Part shown: in pieces, positions 13,300 to 20,179 of the stretch
Numbering within the stretch: position 1 is the first letter of the stretch
Layout: each line of letters begins with the position of its first letter
NCBI GenBank assembly: GCA_045602385.1
Contig: JAZSBL010000011.1
Span: 1 to 21,670 of the forward strand
DNA from: SVTX01 sp045602385
GTDB taxonomy: Bacteria; Bacillota; Clostridia; Oscillospirales; CAG-272
DNA: 21,670 bases
Direction of reading: 5' to 3'
Position numbers and translations under genes: made by a program
The notes under the pieces: generated by a model
The model's database searches: none
Seen by the model: only the letters and a program-made list of their open reading frames with translations
Told to the model about the DNA's origin: nothing

Positions 13300-15411
13300 A
13301 TGGACAGAAATTATGAAGGCTGGCGCGGGTTCGAAGGCGGAACCTGGGTCAAAGAAGTTAACGTAAGAAGCTTTATTAAGCATAACTATACACCCTACGA
13401 CGGAGACGATTCCTTCCTCGCAGGACCTACACAGGACACACTTGATCTTTGGGAGCAGGTGCTTGACCTCACACGTCAGGAGAGAGAGGCGGGCGGCGTC
13501 CTTGACATGGACACCAAGGTAATTTCCACAATTACCTCTCACGGCCCCGGATACCTCAATAAGGACAAGGAGAGAATCGTCGGCTTCCAGACGGAGAAGC
13601 CCTTCAAGCGCGCTCTTATGCCCTACGGCGGTATCAGAATGGCGGAGAAGGCATGCGCCGATAACGGATACACTATCGATCCTGAGGTAAAGGAATTTTT
13701 CGAGAAGTACAGAAAGACACACAACGCAGGCGTATTTGACGCGTACACACCCGAGATGCGCGCTTGCCGTTCAAGCCATATCATCACAGGACTTCCCGAT
13801 GCTTACGGCCGCGGAAGAATCATCGGTGACTACCGTCGTGTAGCGCTTTACGGTGTAGACAGACTTATCGAGGATAAGAAGGAGCAGAAGGAGACAACTC
13901 GCTCCACAATGTATTCCGACATTATCCGCGACAGAGAGGAGCTATCGGAGCAGATCCGCGCACTTGAGGACCTCAAGAAGATGGCGGCATCCTACGGCTT
14001 CGACATTTCCAAGCCCGCGGTTGATACAAAGGAAGCTATTCAGTGGCTCTACTTTGGATACCTCGGAGCAGTAAAGGAGCAGAAGGGCGCGGCAATGTCG
14101 CTCGGACGTACCTCCACATTCATCGATATCTACTCTGAGAGAGACCTCAAGGAGGGAAGATATACAGAGGAAGAGATTCAGGAGATGGTTGACCACTTCA
14201 TCATGAAGCTCCGCCTTGTAAAGTTCGCAAGAACACCCGAGTACAACGCGCTCTTCTCGGGCGACCCCCAGTGGGTAACCGAGTCTATCGGCGGTGTAGG
14301 AATCGACGGACGTCACATGGTAACGAAGATGTCGTACAGATATCTCCATACCCTCAAAAACCTCGGCGCAGCTCCCGAGCCTAACCTCACGGTCCTCTGG
14401 TCTATTAACCTTCCCGATAATTTCAAGAAGTTCTGCGCAAAGACATCTATCGAGACATCCTCGGTTCAGTACGAGAATGACGACCTCATGAGATTCACAC
14501 ACGGCGACGACTACGCTATCGCGTGCTGCGTATCCTCCATGAGAGTTGGTAAGGAGATGCAGTTCTTCGGCGCAAGAGCAAACCTTGCAAAGTGCCTCCT
14601 CTACGCTATAAACGGCGGTATTGACGAGGTATCGGGCAAGCAGATCGGTCCCGAGTACCGTCCTATCACAAGTGAGTACCTTGATTACGACGAGGTTATG
14701 CACAAGTACGACGATATGATGAGATGGCTTGCGGGCGTATACGTAAACACCCTCAACATCATTCACTATATGCACGATAAGTACTGCTATGAGAAGATCC
14801 AGATGGCTCTTCACGATAAGAACGTTACCCGTTGGTTCGCGACAGGTATCGCAGGACTTTCTGTTGTAGCAGACTCTCTCTCCGCTATCAAGTACGCCAA
14901 GGTAAAGGCTATACGCAATGAGGCGGGAATCGTAGTTGACTACGAGGTCGAGGGTGACTTCCCGAAATACGGAAACGACGACGACAGAGTTGACTCTATC
15001 GCATACGATATCGTCCATAGATTTATGGAGCATATCAGAAAGAATCATACCTACCGTAACTCCGTGCCTACAACCTCTATCCTTACTATCACATCTAACG
15101 TAGTATACGGTAAGGCAACAGGCGCAACACCTGACGGAAGAAAGAAGGGCGAGGCATTCGCACCCGGAGCAAACCCGATGCACAGACGTGATACACACGG
15201 CGCGGTAGCATCTCTTGCATCTGTTGCAAAGCTTCCTTTCATCGATGCTCAGGACGGTATCTCAAATACCTTCTCGATCATACCCGGCGCGCTTGGAAAG
15301 GATGATAAGATCTTCGCGGGCGACATCGAGGTTGACCTCGACTGCTGCGTAGCGGGAGCATGCTCATCCCCCACACTTTTTGAGGGACTTGACGATCACG
15401 ACGCAGAATAA
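13300..15411 (+). CDS. pflB: Pyruvate formate-lyase large subunit lacking the glycyl-radical domain
   Basis: PFL converts pyruvate and CoA to acetyl-CoA and formate by radical chemistry in anaerobic cells. This 703-aa protein follows normal PFL from its N-terminus to GISNTFSIIPGALGKDD (about residue 669). It includes the HGPGY segment (81-85), the active-site pair Cys409-Cys410 in DYAIACCVSSM and TPDGRKKGEAFAPGANPMH (610-628). Intact enzymes continue into NLV.LLDGY and the RVSGYAV radical loop. Here the protein leaves the family pattern and ends in a 35-residue acidic tail with Cys682, Cys683 and Cys688. The missing domain is the next gene, so the two proteins must assemble. ATG 13300 is preferred over GTG 13252 because AAGGAG (13285-13290) lies 9 nt upstream. 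Codon use is that of a highly expressed gene. Confidence 0.93.
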   Translation: MDRNYEGWRGFEGGTWVKEVNVRSFIKHNYTPYDGDDSFLAGPTQDTLDLWEQVLDLTRQEREAGGVLDMDTKVISTITSHGPGYLNKDKERIVGFQTEKPFKRALMPYGGIRMAEKACADNGYTIDPEVKEFFEKYRKTHNAGVFDAYTPEMRACRSSHIITGLPDAYGRGRIIGDYRRVALYGVDRLIEDKKEQKETTRSTMYSDIIRDREELSEQIRALEDLKKMAASYGFDISKPAVDTKEAIQWLYFGYLGAVKEQKGAAMSLGRTSTFIDIYSERDLKEGRYTEEEIQEMVDHFIMKLRLVKFARTPEYNALFSGDPQWVTESIGGVGIDGRHMVTKMSYRYLHTLKNLGAAPEPNLTVLWSINLPDNFKKFCAKTSIETSSVQYENDDLMRFTHGDDYAIACCVSSMRVGKEMQFFGARANLAKCLLYAINGGIDEVSGKQIGPEYRPITSEYLDYDEVMHKYDDMMRWLAGVYVNTLNIIHYMHDKYCYEKIQMALHDKNVTRWFATGIAGLSVVADSLSAIKYAKVKAIRNEAGIVVDYEVEGDFPKYGNDDDRVDSIAYDIVHRFMEHIRKNHTYRNSVPTTSILTITSNVVYGKATGATPDGRKKGEAFAPGANPMHRRDTHGAVASLASVAKLPFIDAQDGISNTFSIIPGALGKDDKIFAGDIEVDLDCCVAGACSSPTLFEGLDDHDAE

Positions 15412-15430
15412 TTCTAAAAGGAGAAAAACA

Positions 15431-15673
15431 ATGGCAGCAACACAGAACCAGATAGATAACCTCGTTTCGTTGCTTGACGGCTACGTCCAGAAGGGCGGCC
15501 ATCACCTCAACGTAAACGTGTTCACAAAGGAAACACTTCTTGATGCGCAGGCGCATCCCGAGAAGTATCCCCAGCTTACCATCAGAGTAAGCGGATACGC
15601 GGTTAACTTCATCAAGCTCACAAAGGAGCAGCAGGATGAGGTAATTTCAAGAACCTTCCACGAACAGATCTGA
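15431..15673 (+). CDS. Stand-alone glycyl-radical subunit of split PFL
   Basis: This 80-aa protein is the C-terminal radical domain of PFL made as a separate polypeptide. NLVSLLDGYVQKGGHHLNVNV (residues 10-30) aligns with the PFL segment directly after the point where the large subunit stops. TIRVSGYAV (50-58) carries the radical glycine Gly55, and EQQDEVISRTFHEQI is a typical PFL C-terminus. AGGAG (15419-15423) sits 7 nt before the ATG, and the frame is +1 relative to the large subunit, 19 nt after its stop. It resembles the E. coli spare part YfiD/GrcA and a phage T4 protein, which repair oxygen-cut PFL. Here it should be an obligate subunit, because the large protein has no radical domain. 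The activase gene starts 1 nt after its stop. Confidence 0.93.
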   Translation: MAATQNQIDNLVSLLDGYVQKGGHHLNVNVFTKETLLDAQAHPEKYPQLTIRVSGYAVNFIKLTKEQQDEVISRTFHEQI

Positions 15674-15674
15674 A

Positions 15675-16436
15675 ATGACTAAAGGTATTATCCACTCGGT
15701 GGAGAGCTTCGGCACAGTGGACGGCCCCGGAATACGCTTCGTGCTGTTTTTACAGGGCTGTCCGATGCGCTGCCTCTATTGTCACAACCCCGACACATGG
15801 AAGATGGCAGGGGAGCGGACGATGAGCGCGGACGAGGTGCTTTCGGAGTACAGAAAGAACGCGGTCTTTTATAAAAACGGCGGATTAACGGTTACAGGCG
15901 GAGAACCGCTTTTGCAGCTTGACTTCTTGCTTGAGCTTTTCAGTAAGGCGAAAAAAGAGAGGATACACACCTGTATCGATACCTCAGGTGTGACCTTTGA
16001 CCCTGAAAACACCGAATACCTCGAGAAGCTCGACCGACTTTTGAGCCTTACCGACCTTGTCATGCTTGATCTGAAGCACATCGACAGCGAGAAGCATAAG
16101 GAGCTTACCGGTCAGCCGAATGAAAATATCCTTGCCTTTGCAAGGTATCTTGACGGTAAGGGCGTGGCGATGTGGATAAGACATGTCGTAGTAGAGGGAT
16201 ATACCAATGCAGAGAGCGATCTTATCCGCCTTGGCGAGTTTATAGGAACGCTTAAGAACGCGAAGGCGCTTGACGTGCTTCCGTATCACACCATGGGTGT
16301 GTCGAAGTATGCGGAGCTTGGCATCAAGTACAGACTTGAGGGGCTTCAGGCAATGACGAAAGCGGACGCGGCGGCGGCAAAGCAAAAAATTCTTTTGGGA
16401 ATAAAAAACTCAAGAAATAGAAAAGAGACTTGCTGA
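15675..16436 (+). CDS. pflA: Pyruvate formate-lyase activating enzyme (radical SAM)
   Basis: PflA uses S-adenosylmethionine and a 4Fe-4S cluster to take a hydrogen atom from the PFL glycine, creating the stable glycyl radical. The 253-aa protein has the radical SAM motif CPMRCLYC (Cys29, Cys33, Cys36) in the activase context FLQGC...CHNPDTW, plus the SAM-binding TVTGGEPLLQ near residue 76. The length is normal. It begins 1 nt after the glycyl-radical subunit's stop and has no clear Shine-Dalgarno, so translation is probably coupled to that small gene. This suits an enzyme whose direct substrate is the small subunit. The last codons form the 5' arm of the terminator, with the TGA stop in its loop. 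Confidence 0.95.
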   Translation: MTKGIIHSVESFGTVDGPGIRFVLFLQGCPMRCLYCHNPDTWKMAGERTMSADEVLSEYRKNAVFYKNGGLTVTGGEPLLQLDFLLELFSKAKKERIHTCIDTSGVTFDPENTEYLEKLDRLLSLTDLVMLDLKHIDSEKHKELTGQPNENILAFARYLDGKGVAMWIRHVVVEGYTNAESDLIRLGEFIGTLKNAKALDVLPYHTMGVSKYAELGIKYRLEGLQAMTKADAAAAKQKILLGIKNSRNRKETC

Positions 16437-16459
16437 TGCAAGTCTCTTTTCCTTTTTTT
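16421..16459. terminator. Terminator overlapping the end of pflA
   Basis: AAAAGAGACTTGC (16421-16433) pairs with GCAAGTCTCTTTT (16438-16450) around TGAT, followed by CC and seven T. The loop contains the pflA stop codon. The reverse strand also ends in T, so it can serve the convergent nitroreductase gene. Confidence 0.92.
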
Positions 16460-16462
16460 GAA

Positions 16463-17008
16463 TTACTTAACCGTTAAAAGCTCCTCTGCGCTCTTTCTCT
16501 TGGGGGCGGGAAGCTCATCCGCGGTGGGATAGCCGATAGCAACGAGAGCGGAAACCGACTGACCTTCGGGAACTCCGACCACCTCGGCAACCTTTGCTTC
16601 GTCAAAGATACCCATAATAACTGTGCCAAGCCCCGCCTCGTGAGCGGCAAGACAGAATGTCTGGGTTGCGATACCGGCGTCAAAGGACTGCCAGTGTGTG
16701 CCCTTGCTTGTGGTGGCAGAGCCATCTCTCTCATATCCGGAGCGATTGTTTATAGTTGTGACAACGACCATAGCGGGCGCGCCGCTTGCAGTGCCTATGT
16801 TGTACTCAAAGCCCATCATGCACTCATTTGCAAGTCTGTCCTTGAGGGTTTTGTCAAGCACGGCGATATATCTTGTCGTCTGGGAATTTTTCCAGCTTGG
16901 CGCATAAGCGGCGGTAGCCACAATATTGGAAATAGTTGCGGCTGTAACCTCAGTGTCCGCAAATCTTCTAACACTTCTTCTTGTCTTAATGCAATCAATA
17001 GCGTTCAT
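16463..17008 (-). CDS. Nitroreductase family flavoprotein
   Basis: This 181-aa protein is a member of the FMN-dependent nitroreductase family, which reduces nitro compounds, quinones or flavins with NAD(P)H. It begins with the family motif IKTRRSVRRF (residues 7-16), where the Arg-Arg-Ser contacts FMN phosphate. It has APSWKNSQ near residue 36, a second FMN-contact region around AHEAGLGTVIMGIFDE (about 124-139) and a C-terminal ALVAIGYP. The length is in the normal short range. The frame extends to 17032, but ATG 17008 is chosen because AGGAG lies 8 nt upstream. It is transcribed alone from a consensus promoter with a perfect palindrome between -35 and -10. The natural substrate is unknown. 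Confidence 0.88.
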   Translation of the reverse strand: MNAIDCIKTRRSVRRFADTEVTAATISNIVATAAYAPSWKNSQTTRYIAVLDKTLKDRLANECMMGFEYNIGTASGAPAMVVVTTINNRSGYERDGSATTSKGTHWQSFDAGIATQTFCLAAHEAGLGTVIMGIFDEAKVAEVVGVPEGQSVSALVAIGYPTADELPAPKRKSAEELLTVK

Positions 17009-17052
17009 AGGGTATCTCCTGTGGATATACATAGAATTTTGTTTACCGTTAA

Positions 17053-17081
17053 ATTATAGCAAATATTTGCTCTGTTGTCAA
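17053..17081 (-). promoter_or_regulatory. Nitroreductase promoter with palindromic operator
   Basis: On the minus strand TTGACA (17081-17076) and TATAAT (17058-17053) are 17 bp apart. The spacer contains the perfect 14-bp palindrome AGCAAATATTTGCT (17058-17071), which touches the -10 and would suit a dimeric repressor. Confidence 0.8.
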
Positions 17082-17160
17082 GCATATCATGGATTATACC
17101 TTAAGACGTGCGAAAAAAGAAATAAAAGCGAAAAACAGATGAAAAAATATGCGAAAAAAC

Positions 17161-17189
17161 TTGATTTAAGAAGAATTTTGCGATACAAT
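17161..17189 (+). promoter_or_regulatory. Promoter of malQ
   Basis: TTGATT (17161-17166) and TACAAT (17184-17189) are 17 bp apart, about 43 bp before the malQ start codon. Confidence 0.65.
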
Positions 17190-17232
17190 AAGAATGTGTA
17201 TTAATTCGAACGTGGTGAGGCCTATATAAACG

Positions 17233-18726
17233 ATGGAAAACTATACGAAGAATTTTGGATTTAAGCATAAAGCCGGCGTTATCATGCCCGTAAGCAGTCT
17301 GCCCGGAAAATACGGTGTCGGCAGCCTTGGCAAGGCGGCGCATGACTTTATAGACTTTCTTGACACCACAGGGCAGAAGTGCTGGCAGGTGCTGCCACTT
17401 AATCCTACCTCGTACGGCGATAGCCCCTATCAGTCACCGTCAAGTGTGGCGGGAAATCCTTATTTCATCGACCTTGATATTCTTGCGCAGCAGGGACTGT
17501 TGACAAAGGACGAGCTTGCCGCGCAGAGAAACGGGGCAAAGAGAGTTGACTATGGCTGGCTCTATAACACAAGATACAAGGTCTTGCGGCTTGCCCACTC
17601 TCGCTTCACACCCGATGCGGAGTATAAGAGATTTGTAAGGAAAAACGGGGCATGGCTTGAAAAGTACGCGCTCTTTATGGCGCTCAAGGTCAAGAACGGC
17701 TATTGCGCATGGACGGATTGGCGGGACGAGGACAGAGATTATAAAAAGGCAATAGAGAATAAGGCGGAGCATGAAGGCGAAATGGCCTTCTGGCGTTGGA
17801 TACAGTTCGAATTTTCAAGAGAATGGCGCGAAATTGTCAATCACGCGCATCAAAAGGGCATACATATAATCGGAGATATGCCGATATACGTCGCGCATGA
17901 CAGTATGGACGTCTGGGCGGCACCCGAGCAGTTTATGCTTGACGAGAATTATAATCCCACGGTCGTGGCGGGATGCCCCCCGGACGGATTTTCGCCCGAC
18001 GGACAGCTCTGGGGCAATCCGATATATAATTGGGAGCGTATGGAAAAGGAGGGCTTTTCCTGGTGGCTTGACCGTGTCGGTCTTGCATTTGGTCTCTATG
18101 ACATACTGCGAATAGACCATTTCCGCGGCTTTGCGGGATATTATGCTATTTCTTACGGTGACGAGAACGCAAGGAACGGAAAGTGGGAGAGCGCGCCGGG
18201 AATAGCGCTTTTCAGAACCATTGCGAAAAAATATCCCAAGGCGAAAATAATCGCCGAGGACCTTGGATTTATAACCGATGACGTCCGTGAGCTTCTCGCC
18301 GAAGCGGGCTTCCCGGGAATGAAGATGCTGCACTTCGCCTTTTACGACGATGAGAGCGAGTATCTGCCCAAGACCTATAAGGATCCCAATTGCGTCGTCT
18401 ACGCATCCTCACACGATTCCGACTGTACCGCCACGTGGATACACGAACTGGATGGTGATACAAAGGTCAGATTTAAGAGAGAATGTCCCCGTATAAAGGG
18501 GCAGAGCAGGCTCTGCGACCTGATTGAATTTGCCTTTACCAGTAAGGCAAACCTTGCTATGGTTCCAATGCAGGACTATCTTGAGCTTAAAAACGCGGAG
18601 GGAAGAATGAACACCCCCGCAACAGCCTCTGGAAATTGGACGTGGAGAATCAGCCCAAGATACAACACCGCAAAAATGCGCGATAAAATGCTTGAGCTTG
18701 CAAAAAAGACCAAGAGAGCAAAATAA
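17233..18726 (+). CDS. malQ: 4-alpha-glucanotransferase (amylomaltase, GH77)
   Basis: MalQ moves maltosyl and longer glucan units between alpha-1,4-glucans in maltodextrin and glycogen use in the cytosol. The 497-aa protein has the GH77 start GVIMPVSSLPGKYGVGSLG (15-33) and WQVLPLNPTSYGDSPYQ (51-67). The nucleophile is Asp295 in RIDHFRG (293-299), the acid/base is Glu342 in AEDLG (341-345), and the third carboxylate is Asp395 in SSHDSD (392-397; a variant of the usual THDND). The length is normal. The Shine-Dalgarno GGTGAGG (17214-17220) is 12 nt from the ATG, slightly long. It is a single-gene unit with its own promoter, and its terminator is shared with the convergent formate channel gene. 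Confidence 0.95.
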   Translation: MENYTKNFGFKHKAGVIMPVSSLPGKYGVGSLGKAAHDFIDFLDTTGQKCWQVLPLNPTSYGDSPYQSPSSVAGNPYFIDLDILAQQGLLTKDELAAQRNGAKRVDYGWLYNTRYKVLRLAHSRFTPDAEYKRFVRKNGAWLEKYALFMALKVKNGYCAWTDWRDEDRDYKKAIENKAEHEGEMAFWRWIQFEFSREWREIVNHAHQKGIHIIGDMPIYVAHDSMDVWAAPEQFMLDENYNPTVVAGCPPDGFSPDGQLWGNPIYNWERMEKEGFSWWLDRVGLAFGLYDILRIDHFRGFAGYYAISYGDENARNGKWESAPGIALFRTIAKKYPKAKIIAEDLGFITDDVRELLAEAGFPGMKMLHFAFYDDESEYLPKTYKDPNCVVYASSHDSDCTATWIHELDGDTKVRFKRECPRIKGQSRLCDLIEFAFTSKANLAMVPMQDYLELKNAEGRMNTPATASGNWTWRISPRYNTAKMRDKMLELAKKTKRAK

Positions 18727-18730
18727 AATA

Positions 18731-18768
18731 AGGGTGAATACAACGCTTAGTTTGTATTCACCCTTTTT
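18731..18768. terminator. Terminator between malQ and the formate channel gene
   Basis: GGGTGAATACAA (18732-18743) pairs perfectly with TTGTATTCACCC (18752-18763), then TTTTT. The minus strand is followed by TTATTTTATTTT, so it may work in both directions. Confidence 0.9.
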
Positions 18769-18781
18769 ATTCTGCCGACGA

Positions 18782-19645
18782 TTATTTAGTTTTTTTCTTG
18801 CGTGTTTTCTGCCTGTTGAGGTAATACATCGGCGCGCCAACGCACAGAACGCCGCCTATTATGTTGCCAATTGTAACCGGAATTAAGTTGGTAACAAGGA
18901 AATTGTATATATTCAAGGTTTCCATGTATTCAGGACTAAATCCGTATGCGCTCATAGCCAGCTCTGCGTATTCAGGATTAAGAGCTGCCAGAAGCCCCGC
19001 CGTTATGTAATACATATTGGCGACACAGTGCTCAAATCCGCCCACAACGAATATCATAATTACAAAGAAGCTGGATAGTAGCTTACCGGTAACGTCCTTT
19101 GAGCAAAAGGTCATGATAACCGCCGCGCAAACCAGAATATTGCACAATATTCCGGACACAACACCCTCTAAAAAGGATATGTTGGCCTTCCCGAGCGCAA
19201 CCTTTATCGTGTATGCGCCAAGCATACCGGAGGAATAATCCCATTGCCCCGACATAGAAAATAGCAGAGCGGTAAGCGACGCGCCCACGAAATTTCCTAT
19301 GTAGACCAAAACCAAGAGCTTTACAAAGCTCCAAAGCTTCTGCTTTTTATCAAATAGGCTCATAGAAAAGAGGCAATCACCGGTAAAAAGCTCCGCGCCC
19401 ATAAGGACGACCATCATAAGTCCGACAGGGAATACCACACCTGCAAGAAGTCTTGCAAGACCAACGTCCGCGACAGTGTGAGCCGCCACGCTGCTGATGC
19501 CGGCGCCCATTCCGATCATAACACCTGCAAGGATAGCCTTACCGAGCATTCGCCATGCAGACATGCGCGCCTTCGATTGGCATCCGTCTATGTATTTGTC
19601 AACAGCATCATTTATAGCAAAAAAGCCTTCCAAGATGTCCAACAC
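18782..19645 (-). CDS. Formate/nitrite transporter (FNT/FocA) family channel
   Basis: This 287-aa protein of about six membrane segments has the FNT signatures GAELFTGD (83-90) and GGFEHCVANMY (202-212), with the pore histidine His206 equivalent to His209 of E. coli FocA. FNT channels are pentamers that move formate, nitrite or hydrosulfide. Lying two genes after the PFL operon, it is most likely the formate exporter; this is inference from context. The start is uncertain. The frame opens with GTG at 19645, but there is no Shine-Dalgarno at a good distance. A TTG at 19633 would have GGGGTG 9 nt upstream and lose only four residues. A consensus-like promoter lies at 19668-19696. Confidence 0.9.
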   Translation of the reverse strand: MLDILEGFFAINDAVDKYIDGCQSKARMSAWRMLGKAILAGVMIGMGAGISSVAAHTVADVGLARLLAGVVFPVGLMMVVLMGAELFTGDCLFSMSLFDKKQKLWSFVKLLVLVYIGNFVGASLTALLFSMSGQWDYSSGMLGAYTIKVALGKANISFLEGVVSGILCNILVCAAVIMTFCSKDVTGKLLSSFFVIMIFVVGGFEHCVANMYYITAGLLAALNPEYAELAMSAYGFSPEYMETLNIYNFLVTNLIPVTIGNIIGGVLCVGAPMYYLNRQKTRKKKTK

Positions 19646-19667
19646 CCCTTTTTTTTTGATTCGACAT

Positions 19668-19696
19668 ATTATATCACATTTTTACCGTTTTATCAA
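19668..19696 (-). promoter_or_regulatory. Promoter of the formate channel gene
   Basis: On the minus strand TTGATA (19696-19691) and TATAAT (19673-19668) are 17 bp apart. Confidence 0.78.
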
Positions 19697-19938
19697 GTGG
19701 GGGAAGAAAAAATATAGTTCAAATTTAATGTCTCTGTTTGTATGCGATACCCAACAAACGAGCGGGCTTACATCATGATGCGTTGAGCAAAGCGTTTATT
19801 TTTACTCGTTAATAGAGGGATGTCAATTTGGAGGCAACAAAGGCGGTGGTGGCAGAGATTGATATCTCGGGCAAAATGACAATTTGTCCGCAAATATTCT
19901 TGCGCTAATGAGTGGGTTCTCATCGTGACATCTTAAGC

Positions 19939-19975
19939 AAAAACAAAGAGAGGGATAAACCCTCTCTTTGTTTTT
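19939..19975 (-). terminator. tRNA-type terminator, copy 1
   Basis: AAAAACAAAGAGAGGG (19939-19954) pairs with CCCTCTCTTTGTTTTT (19960-19975) around a 5-nt loop. It lies directly after the CCA of the decayed tRNA-Pro tail on the minus strand. Confidence 0.85.
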
Positions 19976-20000
19976 GGTCAGAGTGACGGGATTCTGAACC
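19975..20000 (-). pseudogene. Decayed tRNA-Pro 3' tail, copy 1
   Basis: On the minus strand GGTTCAGAATCCCGTCACTC followed by TGACCA matches the T-arm, acceptor 3' strand and CCA of the tRNA-Pro fragment at 20135-20179. There is one extra A in the T-loop and one base change in the acceptor. Everything 5' of the T-arm is missing, and the 48-bp inverted-repeat unit lies 2 nt away. Confidence 0.75.
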
Positions 20001-20002
20001 AA

Positions 20003-20050
20003 GTTTTGCGCTAACACCCATTTAAAGGTAACGCCTATTTGGCGCAAAAC
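20003..20050. repeat. 48-bp inverted-repeat unit, copy 2
   Basis: GTTTTGCGC (20003-20011) and GCGCAAAAC (20042-20050) enclose 30 bp, the same geometry as the unit at 12032-12079. The inner 30 bp are only loosely similar, so the ends are what is conserved. Confidence 0.7.
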
Positions 20051-20098
20051 AATCCTTGGCTGCGCCAATGAGTGGGTTCTCATCGTGACATCTTAAAC

Positions 20099-20135
20099 AA
20101 AAACAAAGAGAGGGATAAACCCTCTCTTTCTTTTT
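20099..20135 (-). terminator. Terminator behind the tRNA-Pro fragment, copy 2
   Basis: AAAAACAAAGAGAGGG (20099-20114) pairs with CCCTCTCTTTCTTTTT (20120-20135) with one mismatch. It begins immediately after the encoded CCA on the minus strand, the same layout as at tRNA-Val. Confidence 0.88.
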
Positions 20136-20179
20136 GGTCGGAGTGACGGGATTCGAACCCACGGCCTCTTGGTCCCGAA
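20135..20179 (-). pseudogene. Truncated tRNA-Pro (anticodon CGG), 3' half only
   Basis: Reading the minus strand from 20179, the sequence is the anticodon loop TTCGGGA (anticodon CGG at 20177-20175), the 3' anticodon strand CCAAG, a variable loop, the T-arm with TTCGAAT, the acceptor strand CACTCCG, then A and CCA (20137-20135). The 5' half (acceptor, D-arm and 5' anticodon strand) is absent. Similarity ends exactly at the first base of the anticodon loop, where unrelated coding sequence begins. Confidence 0.88.

Larger units (their letters stand above)
19901..20159. repeat. Tandem duplication with 160-bp period
   Basis: The unit starting TGCGC(T/C)AATGAGTGGG at 19901 recurs at 20061. About 95 bp match, with four substitutions up to the T-loop of the tRNA fragment, where copy 1 has CTG and copy 2 has CG. 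Beyond that point the copies differ: copy 1 runs into the 48-bp inverted repeat, copy 2 into more tRNA. A third, weaker match of 22 in 32 positions lies at 19760-19791. Confidence 0.85.

Noticed and set aside
13942..15198. 418-codon open frame on the minus strand opposite the PFL large subunit
   Set aside because: It is a shadow of the high-bias PFL gene, with no Shine-Dalgarno and no recognisable domain.
15380..15431. A programmed +1 frameshift joining the two PFL parts
   Set aside because: The sequence upstream of ATG 15431 in that frame does not resemble the PFL linker, there is no slippery site, and the small gene has its own AGGAG at 7 nt. Two separate proteins fit better.
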